Part shown: one piece after another, positions 1 to 9,551 of the stretch
Position numbering within the stretch: the first letter of the stretch is position 1
How the letters are laid out: each line of letters starts with the position of its first letter
From: CAYZTD01 sp964638155
Lineage (GTDB): Archaea; Thermoplasmatota; E2; DHVEG-1
NCBI GenBank assembly: GCA_964638155.1
Contig: CAZWYI010000008.1
Location: 1-64,000, forward strand
Length of the DNA: 64,000 bases
Direction: 5' to 3'
The notes under the pieces: model-generated
What the model was told of the DNA's origin: nothing
The model's input: only the letters and a program-made list of their open reading frames with translations
The model's database searches: none
Program-made: the position numbers and the translations under genes

Positions 1-24
1 TAGATAAGGAGAATAAAGAGATTT

Positions 25-891
25 CTATAATAGGGGTTTTTCAAAGTCCTCAATAATACAATTAGTTGAATTAAACAAGATTATTTCACCGTATGTCTCT
101 TTAGAAGTTATATTTTCTATTACGCAGTTATCACAAAAATATAATAACACGGGAAAATCACATTTTGTAAAAAAAGTATTTTTTATCGTTACATTTGAAC
201 AATTTACAAGTATAACTTGACCCGCATCATTATTTACTGTAAAATTGTTTTTATTTTTAAAATAATAAAGAGGTTTTCCGTTGACCGTATTATTTTTGAT
301 TGTATGTGAAGTACTTTCAAATGTGAACGAGTTTTTTGTATGTTCATAGTTTGCAAGTAAAATACCATCTTCAATAAATTGATTGTTATTAATCGTAAGA
401 TTATGTGCAGTATCTAGCACACATATACCAAGGGTGTTATGCATTATAAGATTATCTTTAATGGTAACATTTGATTTTTTGATATATACACCCGAGTTAT
501 CCCAAGAATTTTTACCACTAATTCCGTTCATGATCAAAAAATTTGTTATGACTACATTTGGAGAAACTATAGTTATCGTGCTTTTCTTGTTTAGAATTCC
601 ATTAATTATTGTGTTTTTTTTATTTTCGCCATAAATTTTTATTTTTCTATCAACTATTATATTTTCAAAATAGACCCCGCTTCTAACAAAAATTATATCT
701 TCAGAATCTGCATTATTTATTCCTTCTTGTATTGTTTTATAATCATCAGGTATAATTATATCTGGTTTGAATTGTATTTCGATTTTATTTTTTTTAACAT
801 TACCTATAATATAGGCATTTATGTTTGGCAAAATAAGAGTTAAAATTAGTAACGATATCAATACTATTGAATATTTAGAATTTACCTGCAT
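25..891 (-). CDS. Secreted right-handed beta-helix (NosD/PbH1-type) repeat protein
   Basis: The 288-aa product starts with a signal peptide (about residues 1-26, a long Leu/Ile run ending near NINA). It continues with the usual opening of archaeal beta-helix proteins, a short lead (IPDDYKTIQEGINNA) and then successive coils with N-N-x-I and V-T-I-x-N-x patterns. Such proteins are extracellular, and the fold is shared with pectate lyases and NosD, but I see no catalytic residues and make no enzyme claim. It is short for the family and ends right after a coil, without a PKD domain or membrane anchor, so it may be a truncated remnant. It is divergent from the C25 peptidase at 1059, and a palindrome lies between them. 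Confidence 0.75.
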   Translation of the reverse strand: MQVNSKYSIVLISLLILTLILPNINAYIIGNVKKNKIEIQFKPDIIIPDDYKTIQEGINNADSEDIIFVRSGVYFENIIVDRKIKIYGENKKNTIINGILNKKSTITIVSPNVVITNFLIMNGISGKNSWDNSGVYIKKSNVTIKDNLIMHNTLGICVLDTAHNLTINNNQFIEDGILLANYEHTKNSFTFESTSHTIKNNTVNGKPLYYFKNKNNFTVNNDAGQVILVNCSNVTIKNTFFTKCDFPVLLYFCDNCVIENITSKETYGEIILFNSTNCIIEDFEKPLL

Positions 892-953
892 ATATTATTA
901 AATTAATTTTATGCATTTAAATCATTTGTTAGAATGGAAACAAATTTTAAAAT

Positions 954-973
954 TTTGTTATTATAGTAACAAA
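954..973. promoter_or_regulatory. 20-bp palindrome TTTGTTA-N6-TAACAAA, candidate operator
   Basis: Perfect 7-bp inverted arms separated by TTATAG. It lies 63 bp upstream of the minus-strand gene starting at 891 and 86 bp upstream of the C25 peptidase at 1059. It directly abuts an A/T-rich stretch (about 975-990) that could act as a TATA element. The same 20 bases recur at 26791-26810. The form suits a dimeric HTH regulator; the regulator itself is unknown. Confidence 0.6.
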
Positions 974-1007
974 TTGTATATATAAAAATAAATAAATAAT
1001 AAAAACA

Positions 1008-1047
1008 TTTATATCCACATAACCTTAACATATATGTAAAAAGGGGG
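1008..1047 (+). promoter_or_regulatory. TATA box and strong ribosome-binding site for the C25 peptidase
   Basis: A TTTATAT box at 1008-1014 would place transcription start near 1035-1040. A GGGGG ribosome-binding site at 1043-1047 precedes the ATG at 1059. A second A/T box at about 977-985 is an alternative promoter next to the palindrome. Confidence 0.5.
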
Positions 1048-1058
1048 TTTTGTAAAAA

Positions 1059-3569
1059 ATGAAAAAAATAGTAGCTACAATTTTAGTAGTTTTTTTAGTA
1101 ATAGGCAGCTTTTCAGCGTTAGCCGCAAACAGAGAAAGCCAGGACAATATAAAAATACAGTCACATAGTAATAGAGTTACATTTTCAGAACTAACATTTG
1201 AAAAAACAGACTCAAACTATATAAACCTTAAAATGGAAGATGTCTCAACATATATCACCAAACCTGGAGAACCAATGCTTCCAAAGATTGTAAAAACAAT
1301 TGAACTTCCATTTGGAGTAAAAAATATTGAGGTAAAAGTAAATTTGGGAGAAACAATCGAACAAAAGATATCACAGGACATAAAACCAACTCCAATGATG
1401 TTGCCACTTGCCACATTAACAAACAAAGTAAGTACAGATGAGATAAAGAATTTAAAAACTTACAAAAGTAGTGATCCTTATCCTGACAAGTATTACAACT
1501 ATGAAGTAAGATCAGGTCTTAATTCTGAAAATAAAAGAACAACTTTTGTAACAGTTGATTTGTATCCAGTAAAATATATTCCTTCCGATGGGATATTAAA
1601 TATAGCACAAACTGGAGACATAGAAGTAACTTACGAAAAAGATGATAGTAAAGTTTTTACAGTTGATGAAGAGAGCAATCAAGACATGGTAATCATAACA
1701 CCAGAAGTTTTCAAAAAACATCTAACAGATCTAGAAGAACACAAAGATAAATACGGTGTTAATACTTTTATTAAAACATCTGAAGAAATATACAATGAAT
1801 ATGATGGAAGAGATAAACCAGAGCAGATAAAATATTTTATAAAAGATGCAATAGAAAATTATGATATAACATATGTTTTACTAGTTGGTGGACTTAAAAA
1901 TAAAATACTTGCAAAGCCAAGAGATGGACCTAACTATGGTGCAAGTGCATGGTATTTACCTGTTCGTTATACAAATCTTTATGACAAACCAAAATACCCA
2001 TTAAATGCTGCAGATGAAATATTTGATCCTGGTGTAATTAGTGATTTATATTTTGCTGATATATATGACGGGGAAAACGAGTTTTCCAGTTGGGATCCAA
2101 ATGAAGATGATATTTTTGCTGCTTGGGCTCATCCTAATCCTGATATAAAGGATGATACTGGAATTGATATGGTTCCAGATGTATATGTTGGAAGGCTCGC
2201 TTGTAGAAGTGCAAGTGAAGTAAAAACGGTTGTTGATAAAATAATTACCTATGAATCAACTCCTAAAGACTGGTTTAATAAAATTACAGCAGTATCTGGA
2301 GATGGATTTTTAGACCAAGAAGACCTAAATTTTCAATGGGATACAACAGGCCTAAAGAACGGTTATTATACAATTTATGCTCAAAGTATCAACGATGTAT
2401 CTGAAGAAGGACCTATTTTAGATATGCAAATTCAAATTGACAGATCTAAAAAGACAAGTATCACTTTTAGCCATGATGACCACCTTAATCCAGCAATAAA
2501 AGATTTTGAATACCCTGCACCACCAATAGCAGAAATTGTAACAATATCAGAAGGAGACATTTTAGGATATGACAACTATGAATATGTACCCGGAGAAAGT
2601 GAAGCATATTGTAATAACTTTAATCCATGGGCTAATGTAAGCTATGTAGATGGTATTTTAACAATACGTGGTAAATCATATGATCCAAAACCTTACGGAA
2701 ATGTTACTGATATTCATGTATGGATAAAGGATAGTACTGATGGAACAGTAGTTTTTGATGAATGGAGAAGAGATACAGAGATGTACTATGAAGGAGAATG
2801 GACTACTGGTGAAAAAGAACTATTTAACAGAGGTGGAGCAATGTATTACATGGATGGATTTGAAAAAGAAATACTATGGACTTCAAATGGAAAATTCACA
2901 GGCCAAAATGATGTTATAACAGAACTAAGCAAAGGAAGTGGCTTCTTATTTATGTCAGGACACGGAAGTCCCAATAGCTGGGGTGATCATTATCCTGGCG
3001 CACCTGGTAATAGACAACATGGAAGTGTAACTGGTCTTACTGTTACAAGTCTCAGACCATGGCCACCGTTCTTTTCTTCACCTATGTTTCCAATGGATAC
3101 TCTCTCCAATGGTGAAAAACTACCTGTCGCAGTAATAGGGGGATGTCATAACAGCCAGTTTAATGTTTCAATGATACCAGGCCTATACGATATATTGCCT
3201 TATTTCTTTGATATATTCCCAGAAAAATACATGTGGTGCCACGGTGTACCAGTACCAGAATGCTTCAGCTGGAGAATAGTTAGAAATCCAGATGGCGGTG
3301 CTATAGCATCTATTGGTAATACAGGTTTAGGCTATGGTATGCCTGGTAAAGTATTGACTGTTGGCGGAGGAGATGGATGGATTACAATAGAATTTTTCAG
3401 ACAATACGGAGAACACGGCCAAACTGTACTTGGTGATGCTCACTCGCAAGCAATTAAAACATATATACAAACACATGATATGACTGATCTGGAATCAGGT
3501 CATCCTAAAACAGTACAGCAATGGGTATTACTAGGAGATCCATCACTACAAATGGGCGGTTACGAATAA
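1059..3569 (+). CDS. Secreted C25 (gingipain-like) cysteine peptidase
   Basis: This 836-aa exported protein has a signal peptide (residues 1 to about 22, ending in SALAA). A C25 propeptide-like N-terminal domain follows (around residues 35-200, with GEPMLPKIVKTIELPFG), then the caspase-fold catalytic domain. The expected dyad is visible: His635 in MSGHGSPNSWGD and Cys696 in VIGGCHNSQF. The family-typical end WVLLGDPSLQMGGYE closes the protein. An insertion of about 150 residues (about 410-560) separates the two halves of the catalytic domain. No C-terminal anchor is present, so it is probably released or wall-bound. Its likely role is extracellular protein breakdown; cleavage specificity cannot be read from the sequence. 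Confidence 0.88.
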   Translation: MKKIVATILVVFLVIGSFSALAANRESQDNIKIQSHSNRVTFSELTFEKTDSNYINLKMEDVSTYITKPGEPMLPKIVKTIELPFGVKNIEVKVNLGETIEQKISQDIKPTPMMLPLATLTNKVSTDEIKNLKTYKSSDPYPDKYYNYEVRSGLNSENKRTTFVTVDLYPVKYIPSDGILNIAQTGDIEVTYEKDDSKVFTVDEESNQDMVIITPEVFKKHLTDLEEHKDKYGVNTFIKTSEEIYNEYDGRDKPEQIKYFIKDAIENYDITYVLLVGGLKNKILAKPRDGPNYGASAWYLPVRYTNLYDKPKYPLNAADEIFDPGVISDLYFADIYDGENEFSSWDPNEDDIFAAWAHPNPDIKDDTGIDMVPDVYVGRLACRSASEVKTVVDKIITYESTPKDWFNKITAVSGDGFLDQEDLNFQWDTTGLKNGYYTIYAQSINDVSEEGPILDMQIQIDRSKKTSITFSHDDHLNPAIKDFEYPAPPIAEIVTISEGDILGYDNYEYVPGESEAYCNNFNPWANVSYVDGILTIRGKSYDPKPYGNVTDIHVWIKDSTDGTVVFDEWRRDTEMYYEGEWTTGEKELFNRGGAMYYMDGFEKEILWTSNGKFTGQNDVITELSKGSGFLFMSGHGSPNSWGDHYPGAPGNRQHGSVTGLTVTSLRPWPPFFSSPMFPMDTLSNGEKLPVAVIGGCHNSQFNVSMIPGLYDILPYFFDIFPEKYMWCHGVPVPECFSWRIVRNPDGGAIASIGNTGLGYGMPGKVLTVGGGDGWITIEFFRQYGEHGQTVLGDAHSQAIKTYIQTHDMTDLESGHPKTVQQWVLLGDPSLQMGGYE

Positions 3570-3600
3570 TCCGCCATCTAAATTTTTTTTTTATTTTTTA
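3555..3600 (+). terminator. Hairpin plus T-run terminator overlapping the stop codon
   Basis: GGCGG (3555-3559) pairs with CCGCC (3571-3575) around an 11-base loop that contains the stop codon, and a long T tract follows at about 3583-3599. In archaea the T tract alone usually suffices; the G+C stem is unusual in such AT-rich DNA. Confidence 0.55.
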
Positions 3601-3651
3601 AAGCTAGTTTTTAATAATTAGAATTGTTTTGTAAATAGTGGTAATAATAAT

Positions 3652-4266
3652 TTGAAAATAAAACAGATTAAGGTTGGATTTGACAATTTTAGCTATATCA
3701 TATTTGATAGTATAGCTAAAAAAGCAGTTGTAATAGATCCAAGTACTAATGTTAAAAAGACCCTCAATTTTATAAAATCAAATAATCTAGATTTGAAATA
3801 TATAATTAATACTCATTATCATAGAGATCATACTAATAAAAATAAAAAACTAAAGGAATTATTTCCTAAAGCAAAAATAGTGGTATCTGAAAAACTATCA
3901 AATAGATTAGATAGCAGTACATATATAAAAATTAATGAGAGCTCAGAATTGAAAATAGACAGTATTTTATTGAAATTTTTACTAACACCCGGTCATACTC
4001 CTGATGGTTTATGTATAACTGCAAACAATAAAGCAATATTTACAGGCGATACACTTTTTATTGATGACTGTGGGAGAGCAGATTTACATGATAGTGATAT
4101 AAAGGACCTATTTGAGAGTCTTCAGAAAATAAAAAACCTTCCAGATAATTTAATAATATATCCTGGTCATGATTACGGATCAAAAACCTATGACAAACTA
4201 AAAAACCAGATAAAAACAAATAAAACATTAATTGCAAATAGTTTAGATGAATTTAAAAAAATATAA
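3652..4266 (+). CDS. Metallo-beta-lactamase-fold hydrolase (glyoxalase II / persulfide dioxygenase-like)
   Basis: The 204-aa cytoplasmic protein carries all MBL metal ligands: THYHRDH (His55, His57, Asp59, His60), TPGHTPD (His115), TGDTLF (Asp133) and a late YPGHDYG. The stretch around Asp133, with IDDCGRADL, resembles the persulfide dioxygenase (ETHE1-like) branch more than true glyoxalase II, but substrate cannot be fixed from this. The start is a TTG, the only start codon near the first conserved strand, and no strong ribosome-binding site precedes it. The gene stands alone between two C25-like genes and converges on the second. Confidence 0.8.
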   Translation: MKIKQIKVGFDNFSYIIFDSIAKKAVVIDPSTNVKKTLNFIKSNNLDLKYIINTHYHRDHTNKNKKLKELFPKAKIVVSEKLSNRLDSSTYIKINESSELKIDSILLKFLLTPGHTPDGLCITANNKAIFTGDTLFIDDCGRADLHDSDIKDLFESLQKIKNLPDNLIIYPGHDYGSKTYDKLKNQIKTNKTLIANSLDEFKKI

Positions 4267-4276
4267 AAAAATATTA

Positions 4277-4303
4277 AGGGTTTTATTTAACCCTATTTTT
4301 CTT
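4277..4303. terminator. Bidirectional terminator between convergent genes
   Basis: The inverted repeat AGGGTT-TTATTT-AACCCT is followed by a T run on the plus strand, with an A-rich stretch on the other side that reads as T in reverse. It lies exactly between the convergent MBL and C25-like genes. Confidence 0.55.
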
Positions 4304-7283
4304 ATCCTTCATTGATAGGCTCATATGGGTTAAAAGCTGGATCACCGAAAAGTAAGTATTCTTGATATGTTACATATTTTGCTTCCATCATTCGCGGATC
4401 GTTACTAGATGTTTCTCTATACATATCTGCATAATCTTCATTTTTTATCGTCATAGCATGATAAGGGCTGTCAGGTTTAAATAGAGGTGGTGCCCACCAT
4501 AGTTGCCAATCTGCATCTTCTTCTAGATACCTGTTTCTTGCTTCTCTCATAGCCATACCAACACTTACATCATTTTCACGTAATTCGGTACAGAGATCAG
4601 TATAAAGTTTAAAACCAAAATGAGGAACCTTTGTTTCTTCAGTGTAAATGCCCTCTTCCCAGCCTCTCTTTTGTCTTAAATATTTAAGTTCTGTAGAAAT
4701 TGGATTATCATACATAGCTCTTTTTGGCTCAAGATATCCGCCGCCAATGTTTGAACCAGTTGAAGATGCTATAAGAGTATTTAAACCAGCATGCATAAAA
4801 GCCTGTCCAATATTTATTCTAGGATCAATACCATCGATTTTACCACAAATACAACTCTCAAGCCACATAAAAGAAGGACCTAAATCCATATTCTCAACAG
4901 ATCTAGTAGTATAATCTCCAAGTCTTGCTAGATCGCCACCAGGCCCCATGAAACCTCCGAGTATAGGTACTATTGTTTTTTGTAATAAAAATTTTATAAC
5001 TGGTCCACCTAATCCAGAAGCGGTGAGTTCATTTCCTGCCATTCCAAATAAGTGTTGATTACCATGACCATTTACAAATAAGAAATTACTATTTTCCATT
5101 ATCTCTGCACCCTTTACAGCACCTTCACCAGCGATTTTTTTAACTTGATATTTACTAAAAAGTAGTTTGTTTAAAAGATTAGCCTGTTTAATTTTATCTA
5201 ATGCCTCATCGCTTAAACCTTCTTTACCAGCTGCTGCAAACATTGCCTTTTCAGATTTAAATTCTAATGGTTCAGCAACCTGATCAATTGTCCTATATCC
5301 AAGCATCTCCGTGTAACCATTTTCAAGTTTCATTGGTTCTCCACGCTTTATCATACCTAAGAGATCGCCGAAAATTAGATACCTAATAAAAGGCTTTTGA
5401 AAATCTTGGCCGCCACCAATTAAAAGACCAAAGTTTTCTTTCCATTCCTCCAGGTTTTCAATAATGTGATCATAAAAAACAGTACGAGCTATAAGTGCAC
5501 TTGCATCCTGTGAGTCCCAACCAGTTATTCTTCCTACAATATTTTCCATGTATGGATATTCGCCGCTGAATTTGTCTTGTGCTTTATTTGACCAATCGTA
5601 TTTTACTGGATCGATATTACCATATATTACATCTGAAGGCGTACCTCCTCCAACATAATAAAGAGTATCATCAGTACCATCACCATCATAATCACCAAAT
5701 GGTTCAACATGATTTTGATAAATATAGTTTGGAACACCTACTGCCCCACCTACTATTGAAATATATGTCGGGGATTCCTTGTAGTGCTCTGTGAGTATTT
5801 TTAAGTCTGTATTATCTTCCAGTTCAATTCCTGCAATTTTTGCAAGAATCTGATTTAAAGGGTCAATAATATTATCTTGTATATGTCTATTAGACGGTGG
5901 GACTAGTTTAGCATTACGGCGGGGCATAAAATAACCAGGACATGTTTCACCATCATCACTAAGAACATTATCATCTGCTGTAAAAGCAAAGGATTCCTTT
6001 GCAAAAACAAGGCCTTTATGATAAGCTGCAAGATAAGGAGCAAGACTAGAAAGATCTTTCATAAACTCATATTTTGGACTATCTAGTTTTTCAACAACAA
6101 CATGACCTGAAACCGTCCCTTCCTTTTCAACTAACCAGGTACCTGTGGCACTAACTGTATATGTAACTCCACCACGATCATATAACACTGTTTCTGATTC
6201 TACCTTATCTGCTACTATTTGACCGCTTTTATCACGTTCTGGTACTCCGCTAGCTGAAGTACTTCCTCCAGCTAAAACCTCAAATTTTTGCAAAGTGATA
6301 GGTAAATCCTCAAGGTTTGCACCAATATCAAAAGTTGCTGCATCACCCATTGACTCTACATATTTTATGTCATGGTTGTAACCCTCAAATTTAACCAATG
6401 AGTACTTAAAATCTTCAGGAATTTCAAATTCCCAAGATGTTTTTGCTTGACCAGTTGACATAGCTATAGCAGTGTTTACAATTTGGCTCATTGACATGGA
6501 TTTTATTGTCCTTTTTTCAAAGGATTTTTCATAAACATCTAACACTTTAGGTTTCCATGCATCCATTGGATTTGCAAGGACAATATAATCTATTTCATAG
6601 TTTGCATCTACTTTTGTAAATTTATTTCTTAAAATTTCTATTGTTGAATCAAGTATTTCTTCTACTGTTTCAAACTTTAAAAAGCTGCCAAATCCTTCTA
6701 AATCTTCTCCACAAACAATTGTTTTTTCAACATCAAGTTTATCTAAAACTCTTGTTACATCATAATCCATTGCATCGGTCACAATTATTGGTATTCCCAA
6801 GTATGATGCAATTGGTGCTGCAACAATTCCTAGTTCATAACCTGGTTTGTTATTTTCAATTATTAAGGCAGCATTACTACTTTCCCAGTATTTCTCTGCA
6901 AATTCCAATGAAACTTCTTTTGGAGATTTAGATCCATCTACCACTTCTTCTCCAAAAACACCCATTAAAGCCTTAGTTTTTTCTACTGAGGTAGAACTTT
7001 TTGTCATATTTTTTACAAATAGTGGTATTACATTTTGTTCACATTCACTATCATAATGTACTGACACTGGCGTTGCAACAAGCGGATAAAACGGACTTGC
7101 ATCTGCAACAGTTATGCTCATCGGCAAATTATTTTCTTTTAAAATACCTGTGATTCTACTGAAATCTTCAACTTCTGCTTTTTTAGTTGTAACTTCTCCG
7201 TAATCATAGTAATAAACCCCAATAGAAGCGAGTACTAAAATTACTACACCTAATACAACTATTATCTTATCATTTTTCTTCAT
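4302..7283 (-). CDS. Membrane-anchored C25-like peptidase with CWB2-like segment
   Basis: The product is 993 aa. One hydrophobic segment near the N-terminus (IIVVLGVVILVLASIGVYYY) acts as signal anchor or uncleaved signal. Residues about 100-230 alternate strands and helices (ALIIENNKPGYELG, GIPIIVTDAMDY, KTIVCGEDL), like cell-wall-binding type 2 repeats. The C25 core has a catalytic-type His in VNGHGNQHLFG and Cys in LESCICGKIDG about 71 residues later, and it ends with the family-typical YLLFGDPAFNPYEP. I chose the second in-frame ATG (7283) because a GGGGG ribosome-binding site sits 8 bases before it; the upstream ATG at 7301 precedes that site. Likely a cell-surface protease. Confidence 0.8.
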   Translation of the reverse strand: MKKNDKIIVVLGVVILVLASIGVYYYDYGEVTTKKAEVEDFSRITGILKENNLPMSITVADASPFYPLVATPVSVHYDSECEQNVIPLFVKNMTKSSTSVEKTKALMGVFGEEVVDGSKSPKEVSLEFAEKYWESSNAALIIENNKPGYELGIVAAPIASYLGIPIIVTDAMDYDVTRVLDKLDVEKTIVCGEDLEGFGSFLKFETVEEILDSTIEILRNKFTKVDANYEIDYIVLANPMDAWKPKVLDVYEKSFEKRTIKSMSMSQIVNTAIAMSTGQAKTSWEFEIPEDFKYSLVKFEGYNHDIKYVESMGDAATFDIGANLEDLPITLQKFEVLAGGSTSASGVPERDKSGQIVADKVESETVLYDRGGVTYTVSATGTWLVEKEGTVSGHVVVEKLDSPKYEFMKDLSSLAPYLAAYHKGLVFAKESFAFTADDNVLSDDGETCPGYFMPRRNAKLVPPSNRHIQDNIIDPLNQILAKIAGIELEDNTDLKILTEHYKESPTYISIVGGAVGVPNYIYQNHVEPFGDYDGDGTDDTLYYVGGGTPSDVIYGNIDPVKYDWSNKAQDKFSGEYPYMENIVGRITGWDSQDASALIARTVFYDHIIENLEEWKENFGLLIGGGQDFQKPFIRYLIFGDLLGMIKRGEPMKLENGYTEMLGYRTIDQVAEPLEFKSEKAMFAAAGKEGLSDEALDKIKQANLLNKLLFSKYQVKKIAGEGAVKGAEIMENSNFLFVNGHGNQHLFGMAGNELTASGLGGPVIKFLLQKTIVPILGGFMGPGGDLARLGDYTTRSVENMDLGPSFMWLESCICGKIDGIDPRINIGQAFMHAGLNTLIASSTGSNIGGGYLEPKRAMYDNPISTELKYLRQKRGWEEGIYTEETKVPHFGFKLYTDLCTELRENDVSVGMAMREARNRYLEEDADWQLWWAPPLFKPDSPYHAMTIKNEDYADMYRETSSNDPRMMEAKYVTYQEYLLFGDPAFNPYEPINEG

Positions 7284-7509
7284 TATTTTTATCCCCCGCA
7301 TTATATAATACGTTATAGATTAGTATATTTACATCTTTCTATATAATATTTTCTATTTAAATTATATATATTTTTAGTAATTAAATGTTATGGATTAATA
7401 TATTTCTATTTAAAAATCCATATAATAAACATAATTTGTAAAATTTTTAATGCCAATACTTTTAATAAGCACAACTTTTATTACAAGAAAAATTTAAGGA
7501 GATTAAAAA

Positions 7510-7875
7510 ATGGCTGATGTAGAAATGTCAAAACAGTTACAAGACCAAATAAACAGATTACAACAAATGAGAAACCAACTTCAGATGATTATGCAACAAA
7601 AGCAACAAGTGGAAATGAATCTAAGAGAAACAGAAGAAGCACTTGAAGAAATTGATAAAACAGGAGAAAAAACACCTATTTATAAAAGTGTTGGAGCAGT
7701 TCTTATTAAAACAAAAGGGAAAAAAGACATATTAAAACAATTAAAATCTGATAAAGAATCACTAGAACTTAGAAAAAACACTCTCCATAAACAAGAAGGG
7801 AGAACAAAAGAAAAATTAAATGAACTGCAAAGCAAAGTCCAAAACGCATTAAATGTACCAGGAAACACGGCATAA
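7510..7875 (+). CDS. pfdB: Prefoldin subunit beta
   Basis: The 121-aa protein is two long coiled-coil helices joined by a short beta hairpin (TPIYKSVGAVLIKT, about residues 56-69). This is the beta-type prefoldin layout, and the length is normal. Prefoldin is a hexameric ATP-independent chaperone that hands unfolded proteins to the thermosome. A GGAG ribosome-binding site lies about 8 bases before the ATG. The small membrane-protein gene follows 14 bases downstream and is probably co-transcribed. Confidence 0.93.
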   Translation: MADVEMSKQLQDQINRLQQMRNQLQMIMQQKQQVEMNLRETEEALEEIDKTGEKTPIYKSVGAVLIKTKGKKDILKQLKSDKESLELRKNTLHKQEGRTKEKLNELQSKVQNALNVPGNTA

Positions 7876-7889
7876 AAAGTATAAAGATT

Positions 7890-8213
7890 ATGTTTGAAAA
7901 AAAATATTTCTCAACAAAACATGATTTCAAAACAGGTTTATATTTTAAATTATGTTTTGTTATAGGAATGTTTTTACTTTCTATTTTTATTTTCTTAAAA
8001 ATAATTTCTTTTTTAATAGAAGAAAACAGCATTGGCATTTTAAAAAGTTTATATGATTTTTCTCAAGGAACAACTACAGATTCAGTTGGTGCATTTTCTA
8101 TTATATTCATTGCATTAGGATTTATCATATATTTCTTACATGTTCAATTTGTTAAACTCAACGAAATTGCAGAAGATATTAAAAAAAATCCGGAATACAA
8201 CGATGAAAGATAA
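7890..8213 (+). CDS. Small two-helix membrane protein, unknown function
   Basis: The 107-aa protein has two hydrophobic helices (about residues 17-42 and 68-88) and a charged C-terminal tail (LNEIAEDIKKNPEYNDER). I do not recognise the family. The gene lies directly behind prefoldin beta on the same strand and ends one base before the end of the convergent cis-prenyltransferase gene. The continuous frame, sensible helix spacing and tight packing support it as real. Confidence 0.6.
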   Translation: MFEKKYFSTKHDFKTGLYFKLCFVIGMFLLSIFIFLKIISFLIEENSIGILKSLYDFSQGTTTDSVGAFSIIFIALGFIIYFLHVQFVKLNEIAEDIKKNPEYNDER

Positions 8214-8214
8214 T

Positions 8215-9003
8215 TCACACACCATATCTTCTGTTTCTTTTTTGAAATGTTCTAATTGCTTTTAAAAAATCTCTTTTTTGAAATGCAGGCCAGTATACAT
8301 CAGAAAAATATAGTTCAGAATAAGCAAGTTGCCACAACAAAAAATTTGATATTCTTTCCTCACCAGACGTTCTAAGAATTATATCTGGATCTGGTATACC
8401 ATTTGTATATAAATATTTTGAAACAATTTCTTCTTTTATTTCATCTATTTCTATTTTATTTTCTTTTACATCCTCTGCAATTTTTTTAATAGCTTGAAGT
8501 ATTTCTTCTCTACCGCCATAGGCTAATGCAATATTAAAAGAATATTTATCATACTTTTTTGTTTGATCCATAATATTTTCAGCAGATTTTTTAATACTTT
8601 TTGGCAAAGAATCAAGATGGCCTAAAATTCTTACCTTTACCTTGTTTTTATGAATTCTTGAATCCTTTGATGCTTTATCCAATTCTTTTTTACATAAATC
8701 CATTAATGTTTTTACTTCATTATTTTTCCTACTAAAATTTTCTGTAGAAAAAGCATAAACTGTAAGGTTTTTTATTTTTAAGTCAAAGCACCATTGTAAA
8801 ACTTCTTCTATCTTGTCTCTTCCAAACTCATGACCAGCAGTAGGCTTTAAGCCAAGCCCTTGGGCAAATCTTCTATTTCCATCCATAATAATTGCCACAT
8901 GTCTTGGAATAGAATTCTTCTTTGTTTCTTCCAAAAGTTTGTAATCTTTAAATTCTCTAATTTTTTTTGCGAAAAAATTGTAGATATTTGATTTGTAAAT
9001 CAT
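8215..9003 (-). CDS. uppS: cis-prenyltransferase (polyprenyl diphosphate synthase)
   Basis: The enzyme condenses isopentenyl diphosphate onto an allylic primer in cis to make the long polyprenyl carrier used for glycosylation. Diagnostic motifs are present: HVAIIMDGNRRFA near residue 37, VYAFSTENFSR, and RTSGEERISNFLLWQ with AYSELYF. At 262 aa the length is normal. The ATG at 9003 has no ribosome-binding site. The frame stays open upstream to a stop at 9109-9111, and a GGGAGG site (9116-9121) sits 10 bases before an in-frame ATT codon (9103-9105), so translation may begin there and add 34 residues. Confidence 0.92.
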   Translation of the reverse strand: MIYKSNIYNFFAKKIREFKDYKLLEETKKNSIPRHVAIIMDGNRRFAQGLGLKPTAGHEFGRDKIEEVLQWCFDLKIKNLTVYAFSTENFSRKNNEVKTLMDLCKKELDKASKDSRIHKNKVKVRILGHLDSLPKSIKKSAENIMDQTKKYDKYSFNIALAYGGREEILQAIKKIAEDVKENKIEIDEIKEEIVSKYLYTNGIPDPDIILRTSGEERISNFLLWQLAYSELYFSDVYWPAFQKRDFLKAIRTFQKRNRRYGV

Positions 9004-9204
9004 TGCAGCAATTTTTCTTAAAGTATCACTTTTTATAGCATATTTTTCAATTTGATCTATTTTTTTTCCTGCGATTGTTTTTAGTGATACTTTTGATTTT
9101 GTAATAGCCTATTTTCCTCCCGCAATATTATTTTTTTAAAAAATAGATAGATTACAAGTATTTATATTTTTGATAGCAAAACTATATAATAGTTTAGAAC
9201 AAGA

Positions 9205-9363
9205 CTATTCTTTGTTTTCTTTAACAAATTTTTTGATTTCTTCAATGTTTTCAACTATCAACTGTGCTTTTCTTAATCCAAATCTAAATGGATACGCGTC
9301 ATTTTCATCTCTTTTTAATACAATTACAGGATTACCATTATATTCTTCTAATTCTACAGGCAT
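9205..9363 (-). CDS. Conserved-looking 52-aa small protein
   Basis: The frame reads MPVELEEYNGNPVIVL, then KRDENDAYPFRFGLRKAQ, then an acidic-basic helix ending KKFVKENKE. A clear GGAGG ribosome-binding site lies 9 bases upstream of the ATG. The composition (strand, turn, YPFRFGL, helix) looks like a folded small protein, and I recall similar small archaeal hypotheticals but cannot name a family. No function is proposed. It lies between cis-prenyltransferase (same strand) and S17e (divergent). Confidence 0.65.
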   Translation of the reverse strand: MPVELEEYNGNPVIVLKRDENDAYPFRFGLRKAQLIVENIEEIKKFVKENKE

Positions 9364-9551
9364 TTTCTTTCAGCCTCCATACATGTGAAAGCATTTCATA
9401 TATTAAACTGTTTATATTTTTTTATATAACTATTATTTGTTACTAAAAGTCTATAAAAAATCAAAAAGTTAAAGATTTTCAACTATTGCTTCCAAAGTGT
9501 TTAAATACAAGAAGATGATATTCCGGTCCCTTAATTTACTTGGGTGATACA

